Source of the DNA: Candidatus Omnitrophota bacterium
Lineage (GTDB): Bacteria; Omnitrophota; Gorgyraeia; Gygaellales; Profunditerraquicolaceae
DNA length: 13,877 nucleotides
Direction: 5' to 3'
Assembly: GCA_028706895.1 (NCBI GenBank)
Contig: JAQTVG010000011.1
Location: forward strand, 1 to 13,877
The notes beneath the pieces are model-generated. The model ran no database searches and was not told where the DNA came from. It worked only from the letters and a program-made list of their open reading frames with translations. The translations under genes were made by a program, and so were the position numbers. Below, piece by piece: positions 6,260 through 13,877 of the stretch; within the stretch, counting starts at the first letter, position 1; every line of letters starts with the position of its first letter.

Positions 6260-7072
6260 TTAGTCGACAATGGTTACTTCTGTCCCAACAGGGACTATTG
6301 TATATAGCTCTTCAACGTCAGAATTAGCCATACGCACGCAACCCTGGGTAACCTGCTTACCCAGGTTTTGAGGCTCAATAGTGCCGTGAATCCCGTAACC
6401 AGGCAAATCAAACCCCATCCAGCGCGAACCAAGGACATTATTAGGGCTGTCCGGAGACACTACCGCGCCTGCCTTAAACCAGGTAGGATTAGGAAGTTTA
6501 TTAATAATTTTAAATGTTCCGACGGGAGTAGAATTGTTCAGGCCGGTAGAAACAATGTAGGTCTTGATAATTTCCTCGTCGGTCTTTAAGATAAGCGTAT
6601 TTTGAGATTTGTCCACAAGAATACTAAACGGGGCAGTCCAGACTTTTATTTTTTTACCAAGAAAAATTTTGTCGTCCTTAAGGCCGTTGCTCTTTGCTAT
6701 CAATTCAGGCGTAGTCTTAAATTCTTTGGCGATTTTTGCCAAGGTGTCCCCCGGTTTTATTTCATAAAGGATACTTTTAGGCGTAATAGCGGAGGAAAAC
6801 AGTAATTTTATATTTATATCTTCCACGTTCTTTTGCCAATTTATAATATCATTTGAATTCGGGAAATCACTAATCAGGAGCTGGTAAATGGCCTTTGCGC
6901 CGAGAAGGTCGCCTGTCTTTGAGATATCCAGGGCCTTAGCGGATAATGCAGCAGCCGAGGTAATTTTCCCCCCTTTTATTCGCACAGGTATATTAATTTT
7001 TCTTATGATTAAGAATATAAAAACGGCTAAAACCAGAACTGAAATTATACCTAACAACAATTTTTTGTTCAC
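6260..7072 (-). CDS. LysM-domain L,D-transpeptidase (YkuD)
   Basis: A 270-residue envelope protein that should cross-link peptidoglycan through 3-3 bonds or attach proteins to it. In order: short basic start and one membrane segment (about residues 5-23), a helical linker, a LysM domain (about 102-145, YEIKPGDTLAKIAKEF) and the YkuD catalytic domain (about 148-270). The catalytic region shows GYGIHGT (His229) and TQGCVRM (Cys245). The residue before Gly-Cys is Gln where many members have His, but this position varies in the family. The start is taken as GTG at 7072 because AAGGAG (7084-7079) lies six bases upstream. A longer frame from TTG at 7105 would overlap the upstream gene and put a poor leader before the membrane segment. 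It starts 13 bases after the divergent PAP2 gene's stop and is probably co-transcribed with it and accA. Confidence 0.9.
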   Translation of the reverse strand: MNKKLLLGIISVLVLAVFIFLIIRKINIPVRIKGGKITSAAALSAKALDISKTGDLLGAKAIYQLLISDFPNSNDIINWQKNVEDINIKLLFSSAITPKSILYEIKPGDTLAKIAKEFKTTPELIAKSNGLKDDKIFLGKKIKVWTAPFSILVDKSQNTLILKTDEEIIKTYIVSTGLNNSTPVGTFKIINKLPNPTWFKAGAVVSPDSPNNVLGSRWMGFDLPGYGIHGTIEPQNLGKQVTQGCVRMANSDVEELYTIVPVGTEVTIVD

Positions 7073-7084
7073 GAAAAGCTCCTT
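7073..7084 (-). promoter_or_regulatory. Ribosome binding site deciding the GTG start of the L,D-transpeptidase
   Basis: On the minus strand AAGGAG is followed by six bases and then GTG-AAC-AAA-AAA, which begins a typical basic start before a membrane helix. This fixes the start at 7072 rather than at the upstream TTG. Confidence 0.75.
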
Positions 7085-7085
7085 T

Positions 7086-7532
7086 TTAATGTAGCAAGAA
7101 GGCAACAGCTATGCCTAATAAAGCCCCTGCGAATACTTCAATAGGGGTATGGCCTATAAGTTCGCGTAACCTTCCCTCAGAGGTCTTACCCTGCCAGTAA
7201 ATATCATCCATTATCTTATTTAAAATGTGCGCTTGTTTGCCGGTAGAGCGCCGCACCCCCTGGGCATCAAACATTACTACAATAGCAAATGAAGCAGCCA
7301 GCGCAAAATAATCACTGTTAAAACCGCGCTCAAACCCAAGAATAGCGGCTAAACAGGTAGCGCCTGCGGCGTGGCTGGATGGCATGCCTCCTGTGCCTAT
7401 CAACCAGCGAAAATCAAATCTTTTCTGGCGGATAACACCGATAATCACCTTTATAGTCTGCGCAATTATCCAGGCGTAAAGAGTAACTATAAAAACCTTA
7501 TTCTGGCCTATCTGTATAAGTATATCTATCAT
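7086..7532 (-). CDS. Divergent PAP2 family membrane protein (DUF212)
   Basis: A 148-residue integral membrane protein related to PAP2 phosphatases but distinct from them. Characteristic blocks are GTGGMPSSHAAGATCLA (residues about 46-62), FDAQGVRRSTGKQAHILN (about 88-105) and ELIGHTPIEVFAGALLGIAVAF at the C-terminus. Hydrophobic segments lie at roughly 10-32, 53-70, 75-90 and 128-147. The His in SSHAA and the GHTPIEV block suggest phosphoryl chemistry on a lipid-linked substrate, but I know of no settled function. The ATG has a strong ribosome binding site (GGAGG, nine bases upstream). It is the first gene of the minus-strand run through the L,D-transpeptidase, accA and padR, and is transcribed away from the comM-type gene. 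Confidence 0.9.
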   Translation of the reverse strand: MIDILIQIGQNKVFIVTLYAWIIAQTIKVIIGVIRQKRFDFRWLIGTGGMPSSHAAGATCLAAILGFERGFNSDYFALAASFAIVVMFDAQGVRRSTGKQAHILNKIMDDIYWQGKTSEGRLRELIGHTPIEVFAGALLGIAVAFLLH

Positions 7533-7563
7533 TATTTATTTCCTCCGCCGAAAAAGCTTTAAT

Positions 7564-7592
7564 ACTTTATCATAGAATTACCAGCGGGGCAA
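7564..7592 (-). promoter_or_regulatory. Possible promoter of the PAP2-transpeptidase-accA-padR run
   Basis: TTGCCC (7592-7587) and TAAAGT (7569-7564), 17 bases apart on the minus strand, each match four of six consensus positions. Transcription would start near 7557, leaving a leader of about 25 bases with the GGAGG site. Weak evidence; offered because no better candidate lies in the 226-base gap between the two divergent genes. Confidence 0.3.
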
Positions 7593-7656
7593 GCCTTTTT
7601 TGGGGCTAAATTTTTAGTTAGAAAACCGCAGATTATACGTCTATTATAAAGGAATA

Positions 7657-7732
7657 GCACCCAATTTTATCTGATAAATTGGTGCGCATTTACTATGTTT
7701 AGCACCCAGCCTTAAAGGATAGGCTGGTGTGC
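7657..7732 (+). promoter_or_regulatory. Two tandem stem-loops in the comM-type gene leader
   Basis: Two inverted repeats of similar design follow each other, with starts 45 bases apart. The first (7657-7685) pairs GCACCCAATTT with AAATTGGTGC, with small bulges. The second (7702-7732) pairs GCACCCAGCCT with AGGCTGGTGTGC. Both begin TAGCACCCA and end TGGTGxGC or similar, while the inner stem differs in a way that keeps pairing (AATTT/AAATT against GCCT/AGGC). The second arm ends 11 bases before the GAGGAGG ribosome binding site of the comM-type gene. This could be a cis-acting RNA leader or a duplicated binding site; I do not recognise a named family. Nothing else stands out in the 7533-7758 gap. 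Confidence 0.45.
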
Positions 7733-7758
7733 GCTTTCTGCGCGAGGAGGTTATGACG

Positions 7759-9291
7759 ATGCTGGCTAAAGTCTTCAGTTTTGGTTTATTAGGAATAGAA
7801 GCGTATCCTGTTGAAATTGAAGTAGATATTTCAAGAGGGCTGCCGGCTGTAATGCTTGTAGGCCTTGCTGATACAGCCATAAGGGAGAGTAAAGAAAGGG
7901 TTAAATCAGCTATCAAAAATTCGGGTTTTAACTGGCCGCAGGAAAGAATTACGGTTAATTTGGCGCCTTCAGATATCAAAAAAGAAGGCGCGTGTTTTGA
8001 TTTAGCAATTGCCATGGGAATACTTGCCGCAAGCCAGCAATTAAACAGCGATAAGTTAAAAGATTACCATATCCTGGGCGAACTCTCTTTAGATGGCTCT
8101 TTAAGGCCTTCTAAAGGAATTCTGCCTATCGGCATAGCAATAGCCAAATCCAAGGTTAAAAGCATGCTTGTATCTCATCAGAATGCCAGAGAAGCAGCTA
8201 TAGTATCAAATATCTGCGTTTTCCCGGTAAAAACATTAAGAGAAGCAGTAGAATTCCTGAATAATCCCGAGACAATCAAACCTTTAAAGTTGGACTTGGC
8301 GGGATTATTCAAACAAAATGCTGATTACGAGGTAGATTTTAATGAAGTAAAGGGCCAATACCTGGCTAAAAGGGCCTTAGAGGTAGCAGTCGCAGGCGGG
8401 CACAACGTACTGATGATTGGCCCTCCCGGCAGCGGCAAGACCATGCTTGCCAAAAGAATTTCCACGATTATGCCTGACCTGACGTTTGAGGAAGCTCTAG
8501 AAATAACCAAGATACATTCGGTAACCGGAATTTTACCGGCTAAGGACGGCATAATGAGTTGCCGCCCTTTTCGCTTACCACACCATACCAGCTCAAGCGT
8601 AGCGCTGATAGGCGGAGGCTCTATGCCCGGGCCAGGAGAAATAAGCCTTGCCCATCAGGGAGTATTGTTTTTAGACGAATTGCCTGAATTCCACCGTGAT
8701 TGCTTAGAGGCACTAAGACAGCCCCTTGAAGATGGATTTATTCGTGTATCACGGGCAACCAAATCTTTTGTCTTCCCTGCCTCTTTTATGCTGGTCTGCG
8801 CTATGAACCCCTGTAAATGCGGACACTACCACGGCCCTAAATCTTCCTGCAGATGTTCAACAACCCAGATTCACAGCTATCGTTCTAAAATATCAGGGCC
8901 GTTACTGGATAGAATTGATATCCACATAGAGGTGCCGCCGGCAAGGTATCAGGAGTTAACCAGCGTCGGGCCTGCTGAAAATTCCGCTCAAATTAAAGAA
9001 AGGGTGGATAAAGCCCGGTCAATACAAAGAGAACGCCTGAAAGGCGAAAGGGCCTTTTATAATGCCAGGATGAACCACAGGCAGGTAAGGAAATTTTGCG
9101 CGTTAGGCAAAGAGGAAAACGAACTGCTAAAAATGGCAATGAGCGAGCTTAATTTTAGCGCTCGGGCGTATGATAAAATATTAAAGGTAAGCCGTACAAT
9201 CGCGGATTTGGCGGAATCTCAAGACATTAAGGCGGGGCATCTCTCAGAGGCGATACAATACAGGAGCTTAGACAGGGATTTCTTTTCATAG
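7759..9291 (+). CDS. comM: YifB/ComM family Mg-chelatase-like AAA+ ATPase
   Basis: A 510-residue cytoplasmic protein. In naturally transformable bacteria the ComM member is a hexameric helicase that aids branch migration during recombination of incoming DNA; in others the role is unclear. Layout: N-terminal ChlI-like domain (1-125, GIEAYPVEIEVDISRGLPA and the DLAIAMGIL block), AAA+ core (about 190-395) with Walker A GPPGSGKT (221-228) and Walker B VLFLDE (302-307), a cysteine cluster NPCKCGHYHGPKSSCRC (350-366) that looks zinc-binding, LLDRIDIH, and the C-terminal Mg-chelatase domain (about 410-505). I choose the ATG at 7759 because GAGGAGG (7744-7750) ends eight bases upstream; the ATG at 7753 would sit only two bases away and upstream frames add non-family residues. 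It is the only plus-strand gene and converges with the SGNH genes, 26 bases between stops. Confidence 0.95.
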   Translation: MLAKVFSFGLLGIEAYPVEIEVDISRGLPAVMLVGLADTAIRESKERVKSAIKNSGFNWPQERITVNLAPSDIKKEGACFDLAIAMGILAASQQLNSDKLKDYHILGELSLDGSLRPSKGILPIGIAIAKSKVKSMLVSHQNAREAAIVSNICVFPVKTLREAVEFLNNPETIKPLKLDLAGLFKQNADYEVDFNEVKGQYLAKRALEVAVAGGHNVLMIGPPGSGKTMLAKRISTIMPDLTFEEALEITKIHSVTGILPAKDGIMSCRPFRLPHHTSSSVALIGGGSMPGPGEISLAHQGVLFLDELPEFHRDCLEALRQPLEDGFIRVSRATKSFVFPASFMLVCAMNPCKCGHYHGPKSSCRCSTTQIHSYRSKISGPLLDRIDIHIEVPPARYQELTSVGPAENSAQIKERVDKARSIQRERLKGERAFYNARMNHRQVRKFCALGKEENELLKMAMSELNFSARAYDKILKVSRTIADLAESQDIKAGHLSEAIQYRSLDRDFFS

Positions 9292-9317
9292 AGAAAATCG
9301 TAACGTCTAGAATATGT

Positions 9318-10355
9318 TTATTTTTTTAACTCGCTTTGCATGATATCCGCCTTCAAATAATCATAGATTATTTTAGCAATTTCTCTATGCCCTTTAGCCG
9401 AACCGTGGATGCTATCCAAAAAGTAATCTTTAATGTCTGACCTATTTTTTAATTTTCCATAGATATCCAGATAAGGTTCTACAACTGCCCCAAAACCTCT
9501 TCTTAATTGACCCACTCCATCCATAGTTACCTGGGATAAGAATATGACTTTAAAGTTGTTGCTGTAAGCTAACTTTTTTATTTCTTCCAGATTATTCTTA
9601 TTTTCTTCTTTTGATACGCGGGTAAGCTCTATATCATTAACCTTATTTTTATTAACTATAATTGAGTGTTTAATTTTATACAGAAATTCCCTAAAATACC
9701 AGAAAAATGAGCTTTTTTCTAATATATTAAGCACTCTGCATTGAAGGGTACTCATTGTTCCTACTATTTCGCTATCTCTCCAAGGCCAGCTCCGGCATAG
9801 CTGAAGGCCATCGTTATTCCCGGCATCAATTATAACCAAATCAGGGTTATAGTGTATCATATGATATTTCAGCAGATTTAAGGCTTGCAATGTGGAATAA
9901 CCTGGAATTGAGGCATTTATAACCTGGATTTTCTTATCCCATTCCCGCTGTTTGTTTCTAAATAGCTCTTCCAGCCGATAAGCATAGGTATCTTCATATT
10001 TTAAATACAGACCGAAGGGGTGAGAACCACCAAAAATAATTATCCTATATACATCACAGTCCTTTAAGCAGCTGATTTCTTTTCTTTTGCAGGTACGTAT
10101 GCCGATAGAGTCCAGCGGATGTTCTTCGCTATATTTATGGCGCCAGATTAAATCAGGATCGCGGACAACTCGTCCTGTTTTAAAATGGTACACCATTATC
10201 TCCTCAAATGAAATAGGTATCTTGCCCTGATAGAACCAGGATTTTAGATTTTTATACTTAAATTCGTAATCATACACCCGGAATGGTATTTCAACCAACA
10301 TAAAAACAATGACTGAAATAAATAAACTTATTAGGATATTTTTAAGAAATTTCAT
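9318..10355 (-). CDS. Membrane-anchored SGNH hydrolase-like protein (block I GGS)
   Basis: A 345-residue protein with an N-terminal membrane anchor (about residues 6-24) and an extracytoplasmic SGNH/GDSL fold. Block I reads IIIFGGSHPFG (likely nucleophile Ser111; GGS instead of GDS), block II INASIPGYST (Gly152), block III IDAGNNDG (residues 176-183) and block V DSIHGSAKGH (Asp314, His317). All four catalytic-block positions are therefore present. Such proteins are esterases or acyltransferases acting on sugars, lipids or peptidoglycan; the substrate is unknown. The ATG overlaps the stop of the preceding SGNH gene (ATGA), so the two are translationally coupled. It is the last gene of the run and ends 26 bases from the convergent comM-type gene. 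I see no hairpin terminator between them, only a T-rich stretch. It is the most divergent of the three SGNH proteins. Confidence 0.82.
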   Translation of the reverse strand: MKFLKNILISLFISVIVFMLVEIPFRVYDYEFKYKNLKSWFYQGKIPISFEEIMVYHFKTGRVVRDPDLIWRHKYSEEHPLDSIGIRTCKRKEISCLKDCDVYRIIIFGGSHPFGLYLKYEDTYAYRLEELFRNKQREWDKKIQVINASIPGYSTLQALNLLKYHMIHYNPDLVIIDAGNNDGLQLCRSWPWRDSEIVGTMSTLQCRVLNILEKSSFFWYFREFLYKIKHSIIVNKNKVNDIELTRVSKEENKNNLEEIKKLAYSNNFKVIFLSQVTMDGVGQLRRGFGAVVEPYLDIYGKLKNRSDIKDYFLDSIHGSAKGHREIAKIIYDYLKADIMQSELKK

Positions 10356-11407
10356 TTATACCGTTTCAATATATAATCCCGAAGAAAATCAGCGACGGCC
10401 CTGTTACCCGCAGCATTATAATGCGGGTCTATTTCGAATGTTATCTTAGGAATCTTGCTTAATTGCCCCGATAGGTCAAGATATTCTATATTATGCCCTT
10501 TCAAAAAACTACCCAACCAAGGAATGGGCTCCGTAGAAATATTTACTACCAAAAAATTAACGCGCGCGCGGTCACACATATTTTTAAAATCTATAAATAT
10601 TTTGCCGGATTCTTTTCTGACCATCTCTTTTTGGTCATTTGTTGTTATTTTATAACACCCTCCATCGCCATTTTTACTAATCTCATTCCAAGTTTTCCTG
10701 TCCCGCTCTTTTAAATAAAATGCCATCTGCGCGACCTTAACCTTAACTTTGCCTACAGAATAAAGGCAACTTTTAGCTAATAATCTGTCAGACGTATTTT
10801 TAAAAAAATTCAGGCTAGAATTAATTTTATTTTCGCGGTGCTTCTCTTGTTCCGGTATTAATAAATGGGGGGAATTGTCTATCTTGGTATAAATTACCCT
10901 ATCCAGTCCGGGCGGGATAACGAAACAAATAACAAGATTGGGTTTTAAATTCATCCCGTGATCTCTCAACCATAAATACATTTGGTGAATTCCATAACCC
11001 GGGACGCCTGCGTTAATCGCATATACATTGTTGATTTCTTTTTCAACAAGGTCGGAAAACCTGCTGCCATAAGGGACGCCTTCTCCAAAAGTAATGGAGT
11101 CTCCCAGAAAAATTATTTTGAATTTATCCGTATCCTTAAGCTCTTTTTCGCGCAGCCCAACGCTATTTGTTTTATAAACGACCTGGAAATCAGATGTAAA
11201 TGCGTTTCGGGATACATTTGGAATTAATTTATAGCCCAATACAGGGTCAGGCATAAAGATGTTCGCCTCTCTCTTAAATGAAAAGTTTCTATAAACATCT
11301 ATATTATTATTTGTTATTTTCAAGAATAACCTGGTAACTCCTTCCATTAAAAATATAATAAAAATAAGATATAAAACTAATATAAGGAATTTCTTAATGA
11401 TTTTCAT
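10352..11407 (-). CDS. Membrane-anchored SGNH hydrolase-like protein (block I GDS)
   Basis: A 351-residue protein with an N-terminal membrane helix (about residues 6-22) and an SGNH-like domain presumably outside the cytoplasmic membrane. Before the core lies a module DPVLGYKLIPN...TSDFQVVYKTNSVGLREKE (about 54-89), shared with the next SGNH protein to the right. Block I is IIFLGDSITFGEGV (Ser104), block II NAGVPGYGIHQ, and block V FEIDPHYNAAGN (Asp327, His329). The usual block III Asn is not evident (VIPPGLD). Relatives include O-acetyl esterases and AlgX/AlgJ-like acetyltransferases that act on exopolysaccharides, so a role in surface glycan acylation is plausible but unproven. Ribosome binding site AAGAGGT precedes the ATG by five bases; the gap to the upstream gene is eight bases. 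Confidence 0.82.
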   Translation of the reverse strand: MKIIKKFLILVLYLIFIIFLMEGVTRLFLKITNNNIDVYRNFSFKREANIFMPDPVLGYKLIPNVSRNAFTSDFQVVYKTNSVGLREKELKDTDKFKIIFLGDSITFGEGVPYGSRFSDLVEKEINNVYAINAGVPGYGIHQMYLWLRDHGMNLKPNLVICFVIPPGLDRVIYTKIDNSPHLLIPEQEKHRENKINSSLNFFKNTSDRLLAKSCLYSVGKVKVKVAQMAFYLKERDRKTWNEISKNGDGGCYKITTNDQKEMVRKESGKIFIDFKNMCDRARVNFLVVNISTEPIPWLGSFLKGHNIEYLDLSGQLSKIPKITFEIDPHYNAAGNRAVADFLRDYILKRYK

Positions 11408-11415
11408 AAAACCTC

Positions 11416-12582
11416 TTAAAATTTACCTAAATATTCATACCTATAATCTTTGTTATTTTCTAAAGAATACCTTTTTTGGATGTAATCACCCACTAGTTCA
11501 CCGATAACCTTATGGGTAAACTCATTATAATGGGGATCAACCTCAAACCGCAATTGGCGTCTTTTTGAAGCCTTTAGAAGCGCACCGGACAAGTCCAGGC
11601 AGGGAATTTGCAATGCACGGCAAGGCTCGCTGATATAATCTATGGGAGACTGGTCAATATTAACTACTAACAGGGCAGCATTATGCCCATCGCATAATTT
11701 CTTGTATTTTTCTAAAAGCAGAAAAACCAGCTTGCTGAATTCGCCTTTTGCTTTTTCTTTTACCCCCAGCTTAAATACGGCGACTTTATCAAATGCCTGT
11801 TTATAATAAGCCCTGTCCTGCTCTCTCATCCTATCATTTATGTCTTTTATTTTCCCGTAATAATTAAATATTATGAACAAATTGATTTTATCAAAGGGGC
11901 TATTTTTATTTCTGTCCCCGGCAATAACTTTTCTTGTGTTTGGTATTTTATAATTTAGTTTATTTTCCAGATAATCCATATCCTCCAATATCAAACCATT
12001 TTGTTTTTGGTTAAGGACAAACCGCGGTTTTATTCCAAAGGAATATTCATAGTATTTGCACCTTTGGACGTAGGGCGCAAACACAAACAATATAACCAGA
12101 TCCGGGTTAAATTTGAATCCGTCTCGTTCTAGCTGCAAAAAAGACTGGTCCATCCCAAAAGCGGGAATCCCCATGTTTATTACGCGCACCTTGCTTAACG
12201 CGCCTTCTATCACCTCTGTAAAACGCCTGCCATAGCTGACCCCTTGCCCGAATACATTAGATTCTCCCAGGGCAATTATCCTGAATTCCCCCCTTGGTTT
12301 TGCTAAATTAATCTCCCTATCCCTCAACCCATCGGAATTTATCGAATAAACGACTTCGAAATCAGAAGTAAACACCGGATTATTCGTTGAAGGCTTTAAG
12401 GCATAACCTAAATACCGGTCATAACAACCTGCGGTAAATTGGTCATAGTGCCCTATCCTTTCTTTAATATAATTTAATTTTTTATCTAATTTTGCAGCCC
12501 TTACGTATATACCAGCCGATAATTCCAAAACTGCGGCTAGCAATATTAAGAACGCAAAGCCATATAAAATTTTTTTTAGCAT
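11416..12582 (-). CDS. Membrane-anchored SGNH hydrolase-like protein (block I GES)
   Basis: A paralogue of the next SGNH gene: the same module LGYALKPS...TSDFEVVYSINSDGLRDRE, block I IIALGESNVFGQGVSYGRRF (GES, Ser as candidate nucleophile), block II NMGIPAFGMDQ and block V FEVDPHYNEFTHK with the Asp-Pro-His. The block III Asn is again not evident. One N-terminal membrane helix precedes the domain. I take the ATG at 12582, giving 388 residues; an in-frame TTG four codons upstream (12594) is possible and neither has a strong Shine-Dalgarno sequence. A tail of about 15 charged and aromatic residues after the last helix is absent from its paralogue. It lies 31 bases after the TMTC-like gene and is probably in the same transcript, suggesting joint work on a surface polymer. 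Confidence 0.8.
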   Translation of the reverse strand: MLKKILYGFAFLILLAAVLELSAGIYVRAAKLDKKLNYIKERIGHYDQFTAGCYDRYLGYALKPSTNNPVFTSDFEVVYSINSDGLRDREINLAKPRGEFRIIALGESNVFGQGVSYGRRFTEVIEGALSKVRVINMGIPAFGMDQSFLQLERDGFKFNPDLVILFVFAPYVQRCKYYEYSFGIKPRFVLNQKQNGLILEDMDYLENKLNYKIPNTRKVIAGDRNKNSPFDKINLFIIFNYYGKIKDINDRMREQDRAYYKQAFDKVAVFKLGVKEKAKGEFSKLVFLLLEKYKKLCDGHNAALLVVNIDQSPIDYISEPCRALQIPCLDLSGALLKASKRRQLRFEVDPHYNEFTHKVIGELVGDYIQKRYSLENNKDYRYEYLGKF

Positions 12583-12613
12583 TTTTAACTTCAATAATAG
12601 ACGGCAACCATTA

Positions 12614-13877
12614 TTATTTTTTATGGCTAGCCTTTTCTAACTGCTGTAAATTGCCCTGGATTAACTCATTACCCCTCTTTATCTCAATTGCTTTCAGCCA
12701 GAAAATTTTTGCTTTTTTAAGATCCCCCGTTTTTGCATAAACAACGCCTAAACCATTATATGCTTCTGCAAATTGAGGGTTCTCCTGGATAGCGGCATTA
12801 AAAGCCTTAATAGCATCTCCATATAGCCCTATCTTGCCAAAAAGAATACCCGTAAGCGTATAGAGCTGCGCTGTCGGCGCCTTTGATAACTCCTCCTCTA
12901 TAACTTTCGACGCTTCCCGGTAGTCTCCCATGCGCATAAACAAAATAATCCTGGCTTCTGCAGGCGCAAAACGCGGGTCAATCTGGTCTTTATACTCTTT
13001 CCCTGTTTCTTTCGCGAGGGATAATAACTTGCGGTTAGCCTGCCAGCAAAAATAGTCTATTCTCAGGGCCTCTTTATACGCCTTCTCTGCTTCCGGGAAT
13101 TTACCCATTTTTCTATAAATATCGCCTAACTGAATATGCAGCATAGGATCCCCAACTCCAATACTAAATGCTTTATCGGTCTCTTCTATTGCTTCCCGGT
13201 AAAGGCCTTTCTCATATAACGCAGTGATAAAATTCATGCGGGGGTTTATGCTCAATAAAGGCTCTATAAATCTTAAATTATACCTGTAAAAATCTATTTC
13301 TTTTTGCCAATGCCTGCTTTGGATGAAGGTGGCTCCGGCATATATAACCGCAAGAACTGCGCTTATAGTTACAATCCATTTCTTGCGTTTTAAACTAAGT
13401 ATTAAATCGGCTAAAATAATAAAAAATCCCGCGGAGGCAAGATAAGCCCAATGCTCTTCCATAGCAATAGAACCCTGAAATTTATACATAATGCGTATAA
13501 CGTAAAGCAGGGCCAGAATAAACACGCCCATGCCGAATAATATCCTGTATCTTTTACGCCTCAAGCAGATATACGCCGCCATTAATAAAAACAAAAAGAA
13601 CACCGTTGGCACAATAATGGACCCAACTCCTGTAGGAGGCCCGATTGTCCTCAGGATATGAGGGTTAACGGGAAATATCAAAAACCATACATACGCGCCC
13701 AGGATTCGCAAGAAATTTGCCAAATCCCAGGGAAAAGAATACGGGCTATGTGGAGATATGTTAACGGGCAATAGTATTGTTAAACGCAATACCGCATAAA
13801 TCAGCACAATAGCGCCGAAGGAAATAAAATGCATTGCGACGGAATTCTTGGGAAGTTTTGCTTTTAGGCCTAAGATC
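12614..13877 (-). CDS. TMTC-like multi-pass membrane protein with C-terminal TPRs (N-terminus cut off)
   Basis: The frame remains open from the first visible ATG (13834) to the window edge, adding at least LGLKAKLPKNSVA, so the true start lies outside. The visible 420 or so residues contain about six hydrophobic segments followed by TPR repeats. Numbered from the 13834 ATG, the membrane part spans about 1-172 and includes EEHWAYLASAGFFII (126-140). This corresponds to the E-R-Y-x-Y-L-P-S-x-G-type motif near the end of the membrane region in TMTC-like proteins, a GT-C glycosyltransferase group. TPR-like units follow (about 200-260, 290-320, 323-356, 357-390; for example AEAYNGLGVVYAKTGDLKKA). 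The catalytic acidic motif expected in the first loop of GT-C enzymes is not in the window, so activity cannot be judged. Location upstream of three SGNH genes suggests a surface glycosylation or acylation unit. Confidence 0.75.
   Translation of the reverse strand, partial: ILGLKAKLPKNSVAMHFISFGAIVLIYAVLRLTILLPVNISPHSPYSFPWDLANFLRILGAYVWFLIFPVNPHILRTIGPPTGVGSIIVPTVFFLFLLMAAYICLRRKRYRILFGMGVFILALLYVIRIMYKFQGSIAMEEHWAYLASAGFFIILADLILSLKRKKWIVTISAVLAVIYAGATFIQSRHWQKEIDFYRYNLRFIEPLLSINPRMNFITALYEKGLYREAIEETDKAFSIGVGDPMLHIQLGDIYRKMGKFPEAEKAYKEALRIDYFCWQANRKLLSLAKETGKEYKDQIDPRFAPAEARIILFMRMGDYREASKVIEEELSKAPTAQLYTLTGILFGKIGLYGDAIKAFNAAIQENPQFAEAYNGLGVVYAKTGDLKKAKIFWLKAIEIKRGNELIQGNLQQLEKASHKK

Noticed and set aside
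6338..6346. Gln in place of His in the TQGCVRM motif of the L,D-transpeptidase as evidence for inactivity
   Set aside because: The residue before Gly-Cys varies in YkuD proteins (Ser, Lys and others occur), and His229 and Cys245 are present.
7593..7607. AGCC...GGCT inverted repeat in the divergent intergenic region as a terminator
   Set aside because: Stem of only four pairs with a large loop, and no transcript is expected to end there.
9292..9317. Bidirectional terminator between the convergent comM-type and SGNH genes
   Set aside because: Only a T-rich run is visible, with no inverted repeat able to form a stable stem.
10561..10570. Alternating CG tract (five CG units) as a Z-DNA or regulatory element
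   Set aside because: It lies within a conserved coding stretch of an SGNH gene (Arg-Ala-Arg codons) and is too short to mean more than codon choice.

Overview
This window looks like AT-rich chromosomal DNA from an uncultivated Gram-negative-type bacterium. Gene content and protein style (YifB/ComM, divergent PAP2 family, LysM L,D-transpeptidase, TMTC-like TPR membrane protein, tandem SGNH proteins, B12-binding radical SAM start) would fit Omnitrophota or a neighbouring PVC-type lineage. That placement is an impression from protein flavour, not a phylogenetic result. I see no rRNA, tRNA, CRISPR array, insertion sequence or phage gene. All genes but one lie on the minus strand, so the window is best read from right to left.

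Right part (13877 to 9318, minus strand): a TMTC-like integral membrane protein with C-terminal TPRs, cut by the window edge, followed by three tightly packed membrane-anchored SGNH/GDSL-type proteins. This looks like a cell-surface glycan or glycoprotein modification unit. Middle (7759 to 9291, plus strand): one comM/yifB-type AAA+ ATPase gene, preceded by two tandem stem-loops that look like a diverged duplication. Next, on the minus strand (7532 to 4770): a divergent PAP2 family membrane protein, a LysM/YkuD L,D-transpeptidase, accA (acetyl-CoA carboxylase carboxyltransferase alpha) and a PadR-type regulator whose start overlaps the accA stop.

Left part (4738 to 1, minus strand) is the most interesting. 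A near-ideal sigma-70-type promoter is followed by two abutting perfect palindromes. It drives a closely packed operon: a small PCP-reductase-like protein, a ketopantoate-reductase-like dehydrogenase, a protein made of two TIGR04076-type repeats, a ketosynthase with an intact Cys-His-His triad, a second ketosynthase that has lost all three catalytic residues (a chain-length-factor-like partner), and the start of a B12-binding radical-SAM-type protein. Together this resembles a type II polyketide/fatty-acid-like KS/CLF pathway with unusual accessory proteins, next to the gene that helps make its probable extender unit (accA, malonyl-CoA). The product is unknown. No acyl carrier protein, ketoreductase of the FabG type or dehydratase lies inside the window, so the pathway must continue to the left or borrow housekeeping components.
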